64,000 nucleotides of DNA from Fibrobacter sp. UBA1765. Lineage in GTDB: Bacteria; Fibrobacterota; Fibrobacteria; Fibrobacterales; Fibrobacteraceae. Below, piece by piece: positions 24,879 to 34,004 of the stretch. Within the stretch, counting starts at the first letter, position 1, and each line of letters starts with the position of its first letter. The stretch is taken from the NCBI GenBank assembly GCA_002314675.1, contig DCGZ01000136.1:1-64000 (forward strand), written 5' to 3'. Below the pieces are notes generated by a model. It saw only the letters and a program-made list of their open reading frames with translations. It had not been told where the DNA came from and did no database searches. The position numbers and the translations under genes were made by a program.

Positions 24879-26783
24879 ATGGAATTGACAGCTTCGCAAA
24901 AATTGACTACTTCGCAGGAACGTAGGCTTAACTTTGTTGCTAGCCTGCTTAGCCTGAATCCACTCGATCCTAAGGATCGTATCAAGGCGCTTCGCCACTT
25001 GAACTTGGATGAGGAAGGCTGCTTCCATGGCTTCCAGTACAATCAGGGAAATTTGGAATTCTTTATTTTCCTTGATGAAGATACTCCGCTTGAACGCGTT
25101 GTTACAAACCTTACACAGGATCTTAAGCAGCTCCGCATTGCTGTTTTCCGCACAAGCGAACCGAAGAACCCGTTCTTTAGCTCCCTTGGCGAAGAAGCAG
25201 ACCCGTGGGATACCTTGAAGGTTGATTCTTCTACCGATGAAGAAGATGAAGAAGGCAACACCCCGGCTAGCCGCCCTTACATGGAAGCTCTTGAAATTAC
25301 GGTTCTCCGTACACGTTCCAGCCGCGATATTACCGACTCCGAACTTGAAAGAACCTTGAAGGATATGCGTCGTAAGCTTGCTATCTGGAAGATGGAAAAC
25401 CGCGCAAAGCTCGAAATTTACGCTGAACACGACGACCTTACAAAGGATTTGCGTTCCGCAGACGACAAGCTTGAAATCCAGATGGTAGAAGATCCGCTCC
25501 ACATGGTAAGCGAACACGGCGAACTTTTCCTTGGTTTCTGCCCGATCAAGACCATTTACGATTATCACATGGCTCTCGGTAAGCGCTTGAAGACTAAGCA
25601 CAACATGGCTATTGTCTCCAGTAACATTCGTACTTACCTTGGTAACCTTACTCACACGAACGCAGCCCTCATTGACGCCTTCCAGGAAATGGAACGTGAA
25701 AGCGATGCTTCTGACTTCCCGTTCTTCCACAACGGCATGACCCTCACGGGCGATGACCTCCGTGTAAAGGAACGCGATGGCCGCAAGGTTTTGCTCATTG
25801 AACGCCCGAAGATCATTAACGGTGCTCAGAGCTTGTTCACTTATGAATCTTATGCAAAGAAGAGCAAGAACCCGGTAAACCCGAACGTGATGGTAAAGGT
25901 TGTTGTTCCGTACCCAGGCGCAGATTCATTCCTTCGCCAGGTTACAATGGCTAACAACCGCCAGAACCCGGTTTACAGCTACCACCTCCGTGCAGCAGAT
26001 GACTTGCAGTTCTTTATTTGGCAGCGTTACCAGGAAGAAGGCTTTACATACGTTTATAAGGATGGCGTTCGCCTCAAGGCTCGTACCCGTAAGCTCGAAG
26101 TTCGCATGCGCCCGGAACTTGCTAAGACCTTGTTCATGATGGACGGCCGCATTTCTGAAAGCAAGTCCAGCGATTGCATCTTTGACAAGGAAAGCCTGTA
26201 CCAGCGTTGCTTTGGCGCATTCGTACGCGTTTCTCCAGATAAGGAAAAGGACTTTGTTCGCAAGACTATCGCCTATACAAAGGCATGGCAGTTGCTTGTT
26301 CGCTTGCAGATCAAGGTTCGTAACGTTGTTCCTGGCAAGGGCGTTTCCATTGAAGCTAACGATGGCAACCCGCTTACTAAGATTACCTGGAACGGCCGCC
26401 TTGAAGACAAGTTCCTGTTCCGTAGCGCAGTCCGCGACCTCGTTGTGCCAATTGCGCTTCGCCACTGGCTTGTTTACGGCAATCCGATAAAGGACTTTGA
26501 AGACCTCGTTGAAAACGAACTCTTGTTCAATGAATCTATCTTGAAGTACGCTTCCAAGATTTACAGCGACTACCTCAAGAATATTCTTGTTACAAAGTTC
26601 AAGGATGACCCGGCTTATTACGATACCATTACTACAATCGACAAGGATTCCGGCGAATCTGTAGAACGTCGCTTGTGGAAGGGCTTCGGCAACACTGCTA
26701 CATACGACAAGGTTATGCAGATGCTTATCGAAAAGGACCCGGCATGGGAAAAGTGCCGTGGCGGTATCGATAGCTTCCTTTAA
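24879..26783 (+). CDS. AIPR-family protein (abortive infection/phage resistance domain)
   Basis: A 634-residue soluble protein. The central part matches the AIPR family (PF10592): VSSNIRTYLG, then FFHNGMTL, then PKIINGAQSLFTYE, followed by VVVPYPGADSFLRQVTMANNRQNPV. AIPR proteins occur in phage-defence contexts such as restriction-like islands, but no partner gene is here. An acidic stretch (TDEEDEEGN) lies near 120-130. Codons are strongly biased (Lys almost always AAG, Arg CGT/CGC), as in highly expressed neighbours, with a TAnnTTTG box and its own terminator. The exact role is unknown. Confidence 0.7.
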   Translation: MELTASQKLTTSQERRLNFVASLLSLNPLDPKDRIKALRHLNLDEEGCFHGFQYNQGNLEFFIFLDEDTPLERVVTNLTQDLKQLRIAVFRTSEPKNPFFSSLGEEADPWDTLKVDSSTDEEDEEGNTPASRPYMEALEITVLRTRSSRDITDSELERTLKDMRRKLAIWKMENRAKLEIYAEHDDLTKDLRSADDKLEIQMVEDPLHMVSEHGELFLGFCPIKTIYDYHMALGKRLKTKHNMAIVSSNIRTYLGNLTHTNAALIDAFQEMERESDASDFPFFHNGMTLTGDDLRVKERDGRKVLLIERPKIINGAQSLFTYESYAKKSKNPVNPNVMVKVVVPYPGADSFLRQVTMANNRQNPVYSYHLRAADDLQFFIWQRYQEEGFTYVYKDGVRLKARTRKLEVRMRPELAKTLFMMDGRISESKSSDCIFDKESLYQRCFGAFVRVSPDKEKDFVRKTIAYTKAWQLLVRLQIKVRNVVPGKGVSIEANDGNPLTKITWNGRLEDKFLFRSAVRDLVVPIALRHWLVYGNPIKDFEDLVENELLFNESILKYASKIYSDYLKNILVTKFKDDPAYYDTITTIDKDSGESVERRLWKGFGNTATYDKVMQMLIEKDPAWEKCRGGIDSFL

Positions 26784-26803
26784 TCTTTGCTGATTGATGA
26801 AAG

Positions 26804-26836
26804 TCCCGTGCAGTTCAAGCTGTGCGGGATTTTTTG
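26804..26836 (+). terminator. Terminator of the AIPR gene
   Basis: CCCGTGCAG pairs with CTGTGCGGG (two G-T pairs) and is followed by ATTTTTTG, 22 bases past the stop. Confidence 0.85.
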
Positions 26837-27155
26837 TTGGCCTTATAGCGTTTGTAATGTTCTGGTCGTTGCTAAAAAATGGTTTTGCGTGGTACTAAGT
26901 GAGGCTTTTGGGTTGGAAATTGCAATTATTAAAATATTGAATTTGTCGACTTGAGGTTGCTCATGAAAACACAGATTAGTTGACTTTTCCCTTGGTAATC
27001 AACGTTACTGCACAAGTTATCAACATGTTGATAACTCTGTGGAAGAATTTCCTTGGCAAGGTTACGTAAAAGACTTCAAAAATAACGTTAGAAAGCCTGT
27101 TTCGCTAGGGGTCGGCTACTTTTACCGCATGAGCAATTTCTATTTTGAGCCGGCA
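26837..27155. promoter_or_regulatory. Long leader region with palindromes upstream of sprA-like gene
   Basis: No gene. It holds one GGTACTA (26891-26897), two AACGTTA elements (27002-27008 and 27085-27091 approximately), and a perfect 20-base palindrome at 27016-27035 (half-site GTTATCAACA). Each half includes TTATCAACA, one base from the DnaA box TTATCCACA. CCTTGGCAAGG at 27051-27061 is a further short palindrome. This density suggests a regulator-binding region for the secretion cluster, or less likely a replication-linked site. Confidence 0.5.
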
Positions 27156-27163
27156 TATTTTTG
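27156..27163 (+). promoter_or_regulatory. TAnnTTTG promoter box upstream of sprA-like gene
   Basis: TATTTTTG ends 25 bases before the TTG start codon of the 2267-residue protein. Confidence 0.45.
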
Positions 27164-27188
27164 TAAGGTATTAGCCGGTTAAGATATT

Positions 27189-30100
27189 TTGAAACGGTTG
27201 TTTGGTCATATTGTGCGTATAGGCGTGGTGGGCTTGATGTTCGCTGCTGTTTTGCCGTTTGCCCAGGAACCGGAAACAGCTCCGGCAGAAACCTCGCCTA
27301 CGGATTCTAAGTCTGCGATCCAGTACATGAATTTGCCGCCGCAGGTTGCTCCTCTTGACGGTCTTGTTCCAAAGAGTGGCATGGCGAGCGGTGCTGCAAT
27401 GAAGCAGTCCCGCAATGTGGTGCAGGATCACGATATTGATGTTGGTACGCGTAGCTTGAAGGTTTCTGAAAAGTACGTGAACCCGCTATCGAAGGATACC
27501 ACGGAACTGTGGTCCGCGGAATACCCGGAACTTGCCGATTACGTGAACGACATGTACGATGTCGGTAGAAACCGCCTGTGGATGAATTCCCTTGTCGGTC
27601 AAAAGGATGATGGTTATACGGCGCCAGAAATGGGCTCCGAGTTTGACATTTCGATCCCTGTGCCAATGCCTGCATGGATGAAGACCTGGGGCTTTGACAA
27701 GCCGAAGCTCTTTTTGCAGGGTACCATGGACATTCGCTTGAAGGGTTACGGCGAATATGACGATGCTCCGGGTAGCACCGAGACAAGCCTTTGGCCTTCG
27801 CCTTCTTTGAGTTATGACCCGAGCTTTATGGTCAAGGGTAAGATTGGTCCGTACATTACCGTCGAAATCAACAACGTCGAAAGCGGCCTTGGCGTAAAGA
27901 ACCAGATTCGCGTGGTTTACGAGGAATCGTACAAGGGCGAATTTGAAGATTACATTTTGCAGCGTGTCGAAGCCGGTACGACCTCCCTTAGTTTGAGCGG
28001 TACTGAACTTACCGGTTATTCCGAAAACCATAAGGGCCTGTTCGGTATCAAGGCGGAATGGAAGCTTGGCGACTGGAACTTGACGACGATTGCTTCCCAG
28101 GATGGCGGTAGCCAGGAATCGTACACGATTAACGCTAGCGAAAGTACCACGGAATTCCAGATCTTGGACAAGGGCTTTGTCGCTTACCGTTACTACTTCT
28201 TGAACCATAAGGCTCGCAGTAACTACATTGGTGCTGCAATTACAGGCAAGGCGACTGCAAGTTACCCGGCAACGGGGCTTAAGCTTTATAAGCGTGCGAT
28301 TACGAATTCTACGACTGACGTTCTTGACAATATGACTGTTGTCTACATAACGCCAAGTGGAAAAACTATCAAGAAATCTGTGGAGCGAATGACGGAAATC
28401 CCTACTGCAGATTATTCTTACGATTCAAAGACTGGCATCTTGAGAATTTCTGGAGCAAGCAAGAATACGCTTATTGCCGCCAGCTGGAGTGGAGACGATA
28501 CCGGACGCTCCGGTTCAACGATTCGTGATGGTTCGGAACTTGTACTTATCCAATGGGATGCAACTCTTTCGGAGCTTACGGACATTGATAAGCTTATGCT
28601 CCGTAATGTCTATAACGTGGGTATTTCTGACGATAGCTATTCAAGTTTTGTGCTTCGCATGAAGACAAAGACCGGCATTGCAGACAACTACTTGAAGACT
28701 CTTGGCGTTGCAGATTCCACAAATGGAACAATCAAGGTTAACGACGCTACGATATTCAAGAAGAATTCCTCCGGTAGCTATACTGGTGAAATGTGGCTCC
28801 CTTGTAAACCACTAAAAGAATATGATGGTGCTAATGCTGCTGAACGCGCTCGTGAAAACTGCTTGGAACCACTCCGCAATATCGATACGACTAAGGCAAT
28901 GGAGCAGATGTATAGGCTCCCGGTTTCGAACCTGAACCGCTATACGAACCGTTTCTACTTTGAATCTGTGGGCAAGCGCCGTAGCTCTACGATTAGCGTG
29001 CGTAACCAAAATTCGAGCCATTCCGTGAGTGCCGGTTCGTGCATGGATATTTCTCCGGGTACTGAAAAGTTGAAGGCCGGTTCTGAAACGCTTGTTCGTG
29101 ACGTGGACTATGAAGTCAACTACGAACTTGGCCAGATTGAACTTTTGAGCGACCGAGCACTTGACCCGAATAAGGAAATCTCGGTAACGTTTGAATGCGA
29201 ACCGCTCTTTGAAATTGACAACAAGATCTTGCTTGGTGCCCGTGCGGAATTGCCTTTGCAGCGTTACGGATTTGGCGAAGGTTCCTTGTTTGGCATTACC
29301 GCTCTTTATAAGAGCCAGAGCACGACAGCTTCAACTCCGACTCTTGGCAATGAACCGTACTCCAGCTTCCTTTGGGGCATGAACCTTCGCTTGCAAGATA
29401 CGACGCATACCATTTCTACGATAATGGATGCTATCCCGATCTTGTATAGCACGGCTCGTTCTAGTTGGAACTTTGAAGTTGAATTTGCAAGCAGTTACCA
29501 CAACACGAATACGAGTGGCCACAAGACTGCCCTTGTCGAAGATTTTGAATCGACAACGACTGGTTTAACATACCCGCTTTCAAGACTTTCCTGGACTGTC
29601 GCTTCTCCTCCGGGTGGTGTCGACACTAACCCTGGCACGTATATTGCCGATCAAGATTACAAGCACCAGGGCGAGTTCATTTGGCACAGCAACAATACGG
29701 AAATGTACAAGTACATTTATCCGAATGTAGGCAATTCCGATGTAGATAACCAGCGCTTGACCGTGCTCAAGATGACGCTTCGCCCGAACGATAACTTGAT
29801 GGGCAAGAGCTGGGGCGGTATAATGCGCCCGAACAGCAGCTATTACCAGGACCTTAGCGAAATGCGCTATGTGGAAGTTGTTGCCCGCGGTAATGTGGGT
29901 TCCATTTTCATTGACCTTGGCCTTATTAGCGAAGACGTTTCAGTCAACGGCTATGCACCGAATGGCGAGTACAATGGAGAAAACAATTTGGGTACGACTA
30001 CGACCTTGCATGACAAGGGCCTTGACGGACTTTCTGGTGCTGAAGAAACAAGGCTTACCTGGGACTGCCGCGTTTCTGGCTGTATTTCTACGGAACTGAA

Positions 30101-33100
30101 TGCGACTAACGTGAATACCTCTACGACGGATATTGCTCTTGATGACTATAGCGATGCGTACGATGATGACTCGGACCCGCCGCGTGCAATTAACGGTACG
30201 GAAGACAACGCCGGTGAACGCGTGTTTGATACGGAAGATATCAACCGCAACGGTTCCTTGGATACAGACATTAGCTTTGTTCGTTACCGCATTGACCTGA
30301 GTAGCGATGACCCGACCCAGTACGAAGAATTGAAGAATGGCTGGCGCCGCTGGAGAATCCCGCTTGACCAGTACGATACGGTTGTATCTTCTACAGGTAA
30401 TGACTACAAGACTATCCTTTCGGAAGCTCTCTTTACAAGGGTTTGGCTTGGTAAGCTTAACAATGGCGTTTCTGAAGCAAAGGTGCAGATTGTAAGCCTT
30501 GGCGTTATTGGCAATGCCTGGGAATCTGCGGACGTGTCTAGCCTTTACAAGACTAGCTCCATTGAAAATTCCCAGATTGCAGAAGTGAACGGTTCTGAAG
30601 TTAGCATGAACCAGACAACTTCTACAAAGTCTGACTCCAGCTACTTGCAGGTTACGACAATCAACAACCGAGAAGATGCAGGTACTTATTACAAGTCTCC
30701 AAATACTGAAAACGAAAGAGATTCCGAGACTAACGCAACGCTTAAGGAAACAGCCCTTGTTCTTGACTATAAGAACTTGACCCCAGGCCAACAGGTTGGT
30801 GTGACCCGCGTATTTGATTCCGATGTGAAGGACCTTACAAGCTACAAGTCCATCAAGATGGAAATCCATTATGTGACAAAGGCGCAGAAAGTTCCTGTAC
30901 GTTTTGCAATCCAGATGGGTGAAGGTTCCTTGGAAGGCTCATCGAACTATTACGAATGGAGCTTTAGGCCAGAAAACTTTAGCTGTGGCTCCTCTGAAAG
31001 GCTTTCGGATTGCCATGAAACAAACTGGCTTGCTAACGCGTTTGCGCTTGACATTAAGCAGTGGACCGACATGAAGCTCGGCCGGAAGCCGCCTTACATG
31101 GAACCGGTCGAAGTTGACCTTGGCGGAAAGCGTGAAGAAATGTTGAAGCTTGTCGGTAACCCGTCCCTTACCTCGATTGACTGGATTCGCTTTGTAATTA
31201 TTGCCGATGAAGACGCTTCTGCAAATGACCTTGAAGGTACGTTCTGGATCGATGACCTGCGCCTTTCTGGAATGGATAATGACTGGGGTTATGCAGCCCG
31301 TGTCGGTGGCCAGTTGAACTTCTCTGACTTCGCTACTGTTTCTGGTTCCATGCGTTACCAGGATGGCGACTTTGCTACCTTGAATTCTGCCGACGGCGGT
31401 TCTCCGAAGCCTGCTTTAAAGGATGCCGCTTCTCAGCTTGATGTGGCTGGCGATGTGAACTTTAGCTTGAACAAGTTCTTCCCGGATGATAACGGATTCC
31501 ATATTCCTCTTGGACTTGGATATTCTAGCACGACCAAGCGCCCGTACATGAAGCCGACCGATGACATGCTCCTTAAGCGTGAATACCTGAACGACCTCAT
31601 GGAAGACATGGTGCAAAACAAGCTCGATGTCAACTCTGAATCCGAAGAAGAAAAGCTTCGCCAGCGTGCCGCAGCCAAGGGCTACGAATCCTATACAAAG
31701 AACCGTAACATAAGCATTAGCTATAGCAAGGATTACGCCCCGGACGATAACATTATCCTTGAATACATGACGCAGATTTTCTTGGAGCGCCCTGCATTCA
31801 GTTATTCTTATAACGAAACGGAAGGCCGCGCGACGACTGTTGCGGACTCCACCTACAGCTACCGTACTGTCATTGAATATAAGCTTGGTACATTTAACAA
31901 GTTCGCCTACAAGCCGTTCTCTTCGCTTGGCACCTTTAAGATGTTAAAGCCGCTTGCAGATTCTCCGTTTGAACCGTGGCCGCAGACTTTTGACTTGACA
32001 TTGTTCGACTTTAGCTATGTTCGCTATGTGAACCAGGAACGTGACCCTGACTTTGTAGAACCGCAGGTGGACAAGGTTGTCACGTATACAGCGGACCTTA
32101 CCCACAAGGCAAATATCCGCTGGAACATTTTCTCGTTCCTTACTACAAGCTATAGCATTTCTGTAAAGCGCGACATGTTGGCTGACCGCGAAGCGTTTGT
32201 CAAGGAGAACTTCTTTACGACCCGCGATGGCCAGATGTTTGCCGCGGACGATATCTTTGCTTACGACCATACCGATAGAAAGGTCTATGTTTCTGCAGAC
32301 AGTATTGTTGCGATTCCGCGCGACACGATTCCGCGTGTTAGGGAAAATGGCGATACGATGACCATTGACTTGCAGAATCCGGATTCCTATGTGATTCGTT
32401 ACGATACCACCGTGTTCTACAAGGTGGATAGCGTTGGCCACAGGGATTATGGCCCGGAATACGGTATCTTGAAACATGAAAGGGCTCGTACCCGCCAGTT
32501 CAGCGTGAACTTTACGCCGAACATCATTCCGTTCTTGCCAATGAACTTTAACTTTAGCACGAACTTTACGCAGCAAAAGACGATTCCTGATGACTTTAGC
32601 CTGTATGACGAAAAAATGTTCGATCAGAACTACTGGACTATTTCTCAGACCAACCGCTTTGAATTTACTCCGGCATTTAGGTTGATTACGTTCATGGAAC
32701 AGTTTGGCCGTGGAAACTCAGCCCAGCAGTTCCTTGAAAAGATCAGGTGGCGTGAAATCAGGGCCACATGGACTACGAACATTTCTACGACTGGTGAAAA
32801 CTTTACGCTTGCACAGTTGAACGAAGAACAGGGCGTGACTCCGTTTGAATATTACCTGTATGGCCTTGGCATTGGCAACGGCTATAGGAACAGGGGACTC
32901 TGGAACATTGTTTCTGGCGACATGGGCCTTGACCATCGCGATGACTATACGGACTTTGCCGAATACAGGAACCGCCATGTAGATACCCTTGTTTACCAGG
33001 GTAACTTTACCCATGCGGTTTCGAGGTCCTTGCAGCTTGCCACAAGCATTGTGCTGCCGTTCTGGGATATAGGCGTGACTGGCGACTTGCAATGGAAACA

Positions 33101-33992
33101 GGACTTTAACCAGTCCCGTGAATATCCGCTTTATACGGATAGCACCGTTGTTTGGCCAAAGTGGGGCATCGGCGTGACCGTCCCGAACTTCTCGCAGCGC
33201 GTGGGCTTCTTGAATGGCTTCAAGAGCGTAAGCACGACTCACCGAGTGGATTATACTTATACGACTTCTGTAAAGCCGTTCCAGAGTGCCGAGGATTCCT
33301 GGTCGACGCAGTGGAACTTTAACCCGCTTGTTCGAATTTCGTTCTTGTTCCAGAACAATATGCGCATTGACAATGCTGTACGCTTTAAGTACGAACATAC
33401 GGATCGTCGCCCGAAGGAAGAAGTGATATCTCAGACAAACTTCCCGGCCGAGGTTGAAGATATTACGGATACGTCGAAGTACTTCTGGGAAACTCCGTGG
33501 ATCCATACGTCACTTTACAAGGACTTTGGATTTAACATTGGAGACGACCTTACCATTACATACCCGCTCAAGACGAAGCGCGGTTTCCAGATGTGGCGCT
33601 GGTACATCAAGCTCGATAACGATATCGACTTGAAGTTTACCGCTGGCTATGACTTTACAAAGACAATTCGCCGTTACTATGACCCGCTAGCTAGCTATGA
33701 TATGTGGGACAAGGAGTCTGGAACGGCTGGTGTTTACAAGACTTTCTATGACCCGAACAGGGACTTGACCTATACCGCATACAAGCCGGAACTTGAACTG
33801 ACCGAAAGAACTGTGCCGTCTCGTACCCATGAATGGTTCTTGCGCCCGAGCATGGCTTACCAGTTCAACAAGATCGTTTCTACAAGTGCATATATCGAGT
33901 ATAGGCAGATACACGAAAAGCTTGATGACGAAACTGCGCACATTCGTAGAATCTTGCAGTTTGAACTTGCAATGATGCTTAGGTTTAATTAA
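27189..33992 (+). CDS. sprA: SprA/Sov-like outer-membrane translocon of the type 9 secretion system
   Basis: A 2267-residue exported protein, close to the roughly 2400 residues of Flavobacterium SprA. Landmarks of the family are visible: GKIGPYITVEINN, then ILQRVEAGTTSLSLSGTELTGYSENHKGLFGIKAEWKLGDW near 255-300, the later VRYRIDL, WRIPLDQYD and TFWIDDLRLSG segments, and many Tyr/Phe-rich barrel strands to the C-terminal FELAMMLRFN. SprA forms the large outer-membrane pore through which T9SS cargo exits. The TTG at 27189 begins a good signal peptide; a later start would remove its charged end. It leads a run with signal peptidase I and a lipoprotein. Confidence 0.88.
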   Translation: MKRLFGHIVRIGVVGLMFAAVLPFAQEPETAPAETSPTDSKSAIQYMNLPPQVAPLDGLVPKSGMASGAAMKQSRNVVQDHDIDVGTRSLKVSEKYVNPLSKDTTELWSAEYPELADYVNDMYDVGRNRLWMNSLVGQKDDGYTAPEMGSEFDISIPVPMPAWMKTWGFDKPKLFLQGTMDIRLKGYGEYDDAPGSTETSLWPSPSLSYDPSFMVKGKIGPYITVEINNVESGLGVKNQIRVVYEESYKGEFEDYILQRVEAGTTSLSLSGTELTGYSENHKGLFGIKAEWKLGDWNLTTIASQDGGSQESYTINASESTTEFQILDKGFVAYRYYFLNHKARSNYIGAAITGKATASYPATGLKLYKRAITNSTTDVLDNMTVVYITPSGKTIKKSVERMTEIPTADYSYDSKTGILRISGASKNTLIAASWSGDDTGRSGSTIRDGSELVLIQWDATLSELTDIDKLMLRNVYNVGISDDSYSSFVLRMKTKTGIADNYLKTLGVADSTNGTIKVNDATIFKKNSSGSYTGEMWLPCKPLKEYDGANAAERARENCLEPLRNIDTTKAMEQMYRLPVSNLNRYTNRFYFESVGKRRSSTISVRNQNSSHSVSAGSCMDISPGTEKLKAGSETLVRDVDYEVNYELGQIELLSDRALDPNKEISVTFECEPLFEIDNKILLGARAELPLQRYGFGEGSLFGITALYKSQSTTASTPTLGNEPYSSFLWGMNLRLQDTTHTISTIMDAIPILYSTARSSWNFEVEFASSYHNTNTSGHKTALVEDFESTTTGLTYPLSRLSWTVASPPGGVDTNPGTYIADQDYKHQGEFIWHSNNTEMYKYIYPNVGNSDVDNQRLTVLKMTLRPNDNLMGKSWGGIMRPNSSYYQDLSEMRYVEVVARGNVGSIFIDLGLISEDVSVNGYAPNGEYNGENNLGTTTTLHDKGLDGLSGAEETRLTWDCRVSGCISTELNATNVNTSTTDIALDDYSDAYDDDSDPPRAINGTEDNAGERVFDTEDINRNGSLDTDISFVRYRIDLSSDDPTQYEELKNGWRRWRIPLDQYDTVVSSTGNDYKTILSEALFTRVWLGKLNNGVSEAKVQIVSLGVIGNAWESADVSSLYKTSSIENSQIAEVNGSEVSMNQTTSTKSDSSYLQVTTINNREDAGTYYKSPNTENERDSETNATLKETALVLDYKNLTPGQQVGVTRVFDSDVKDLTSYKSIKMEIHYVTKAQKVPVRFAIQMGEGSLEGSSNYYEWSFRPENFSCGSSERLSDCHETNWLANAFALDIKQWTDMKLGRKPPYMEPVEVDLGGKREEMLKLVGNPSLTSIDWIRFVIIADEDASANDLEGTFWIDDLRLSGMDNDWGYAARVGGQLNFSDFATVSGSMRYQDGDFATLNSADGGSPKPALKDAASQLDVAGDVNFSLNKFFPDDNGFHIPLGLGYSSTTKRPYMKPTDDMLLKREYLNDLMEDMVQNKLDVNSESEEEKLRQRAAAKGYESYTKNRNISISYSKDYAPDDNIILEYMTQIFLERPAFSYSYNETEGRATTVADSTYSYRTVIEYKLGTFNKFAYKPFSSLGTFKMLKPLADSPFEPWPQTFDLTLFDFSYVRYVNQERDPDFVEPQVDKVVTYTADLTHKANIRWNIFSFLTTSYSISVKRDMLADREAFVKENFFTTRDGQMFAADDIFAYDHTDRKVYVSADSIVAIPRDTIPRVRENGDTMTIDLQNPDSYVIRYDTTVFYKVDSVGHRDYGPEYGILKHERARTRQFSVNFTPNIIPFLPMNFNFSTNFTQQKTIPDDFSLYDEKMFDQNYWTISQTNRFEFTPAFRLITFMEQFGRGNSAQQFLEKIRWREIRATWTTNISTTGENFTLAQLNEEQGVTPFEYYLYGLGIGNGYRNRGLWNIVSGDMGLDHRDDYTDFAEYRNRHVDTLVYQGNFTHAVSRSLQLATSIVLPFWDIGVTGDLQWKQDFNQSREYPLYTDSTVVWPKWGIGVTVPNFSQRVGFLNGFKSVSTTHRVDYTYTTSVKPFQSAEDSWSTQWNFNPLVRISFLFQNNMRIDNAVRFKYEHTDRRPKEEVISQTNFPAEVEDITDTSKYFWETPWIHTSLYKDFGFNIGDDLTITYPLKTKRGFQMWRWYIKLDNDIDLKFTAGYDFTKTIRRYYDPLASYDMWDKESGTAGVYKTFYDPNRDLTYTAYKPELELTERTVPSRTHEWFLRPSMAYQFNKIVSTSAYIEYRQIHEKLDDETAHIRRILQFELAMMLRFN

Positions 33993-34004
33993 TTGGATGG
34001 ATAG

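Noticed and set aside
27016..27035. Replication origin
   Set aside because: Only two DnaA-like halves in one palindrome, no cluster of boxes or AT-rich unwinding array, and no dnaA, dnaN or parAB nearby.
29940..30869. 309-residue minus-strand frame inside sprA
   Set aside because: Antisense shadow of the SprA-like gene, which has continuous family motifs across this region.
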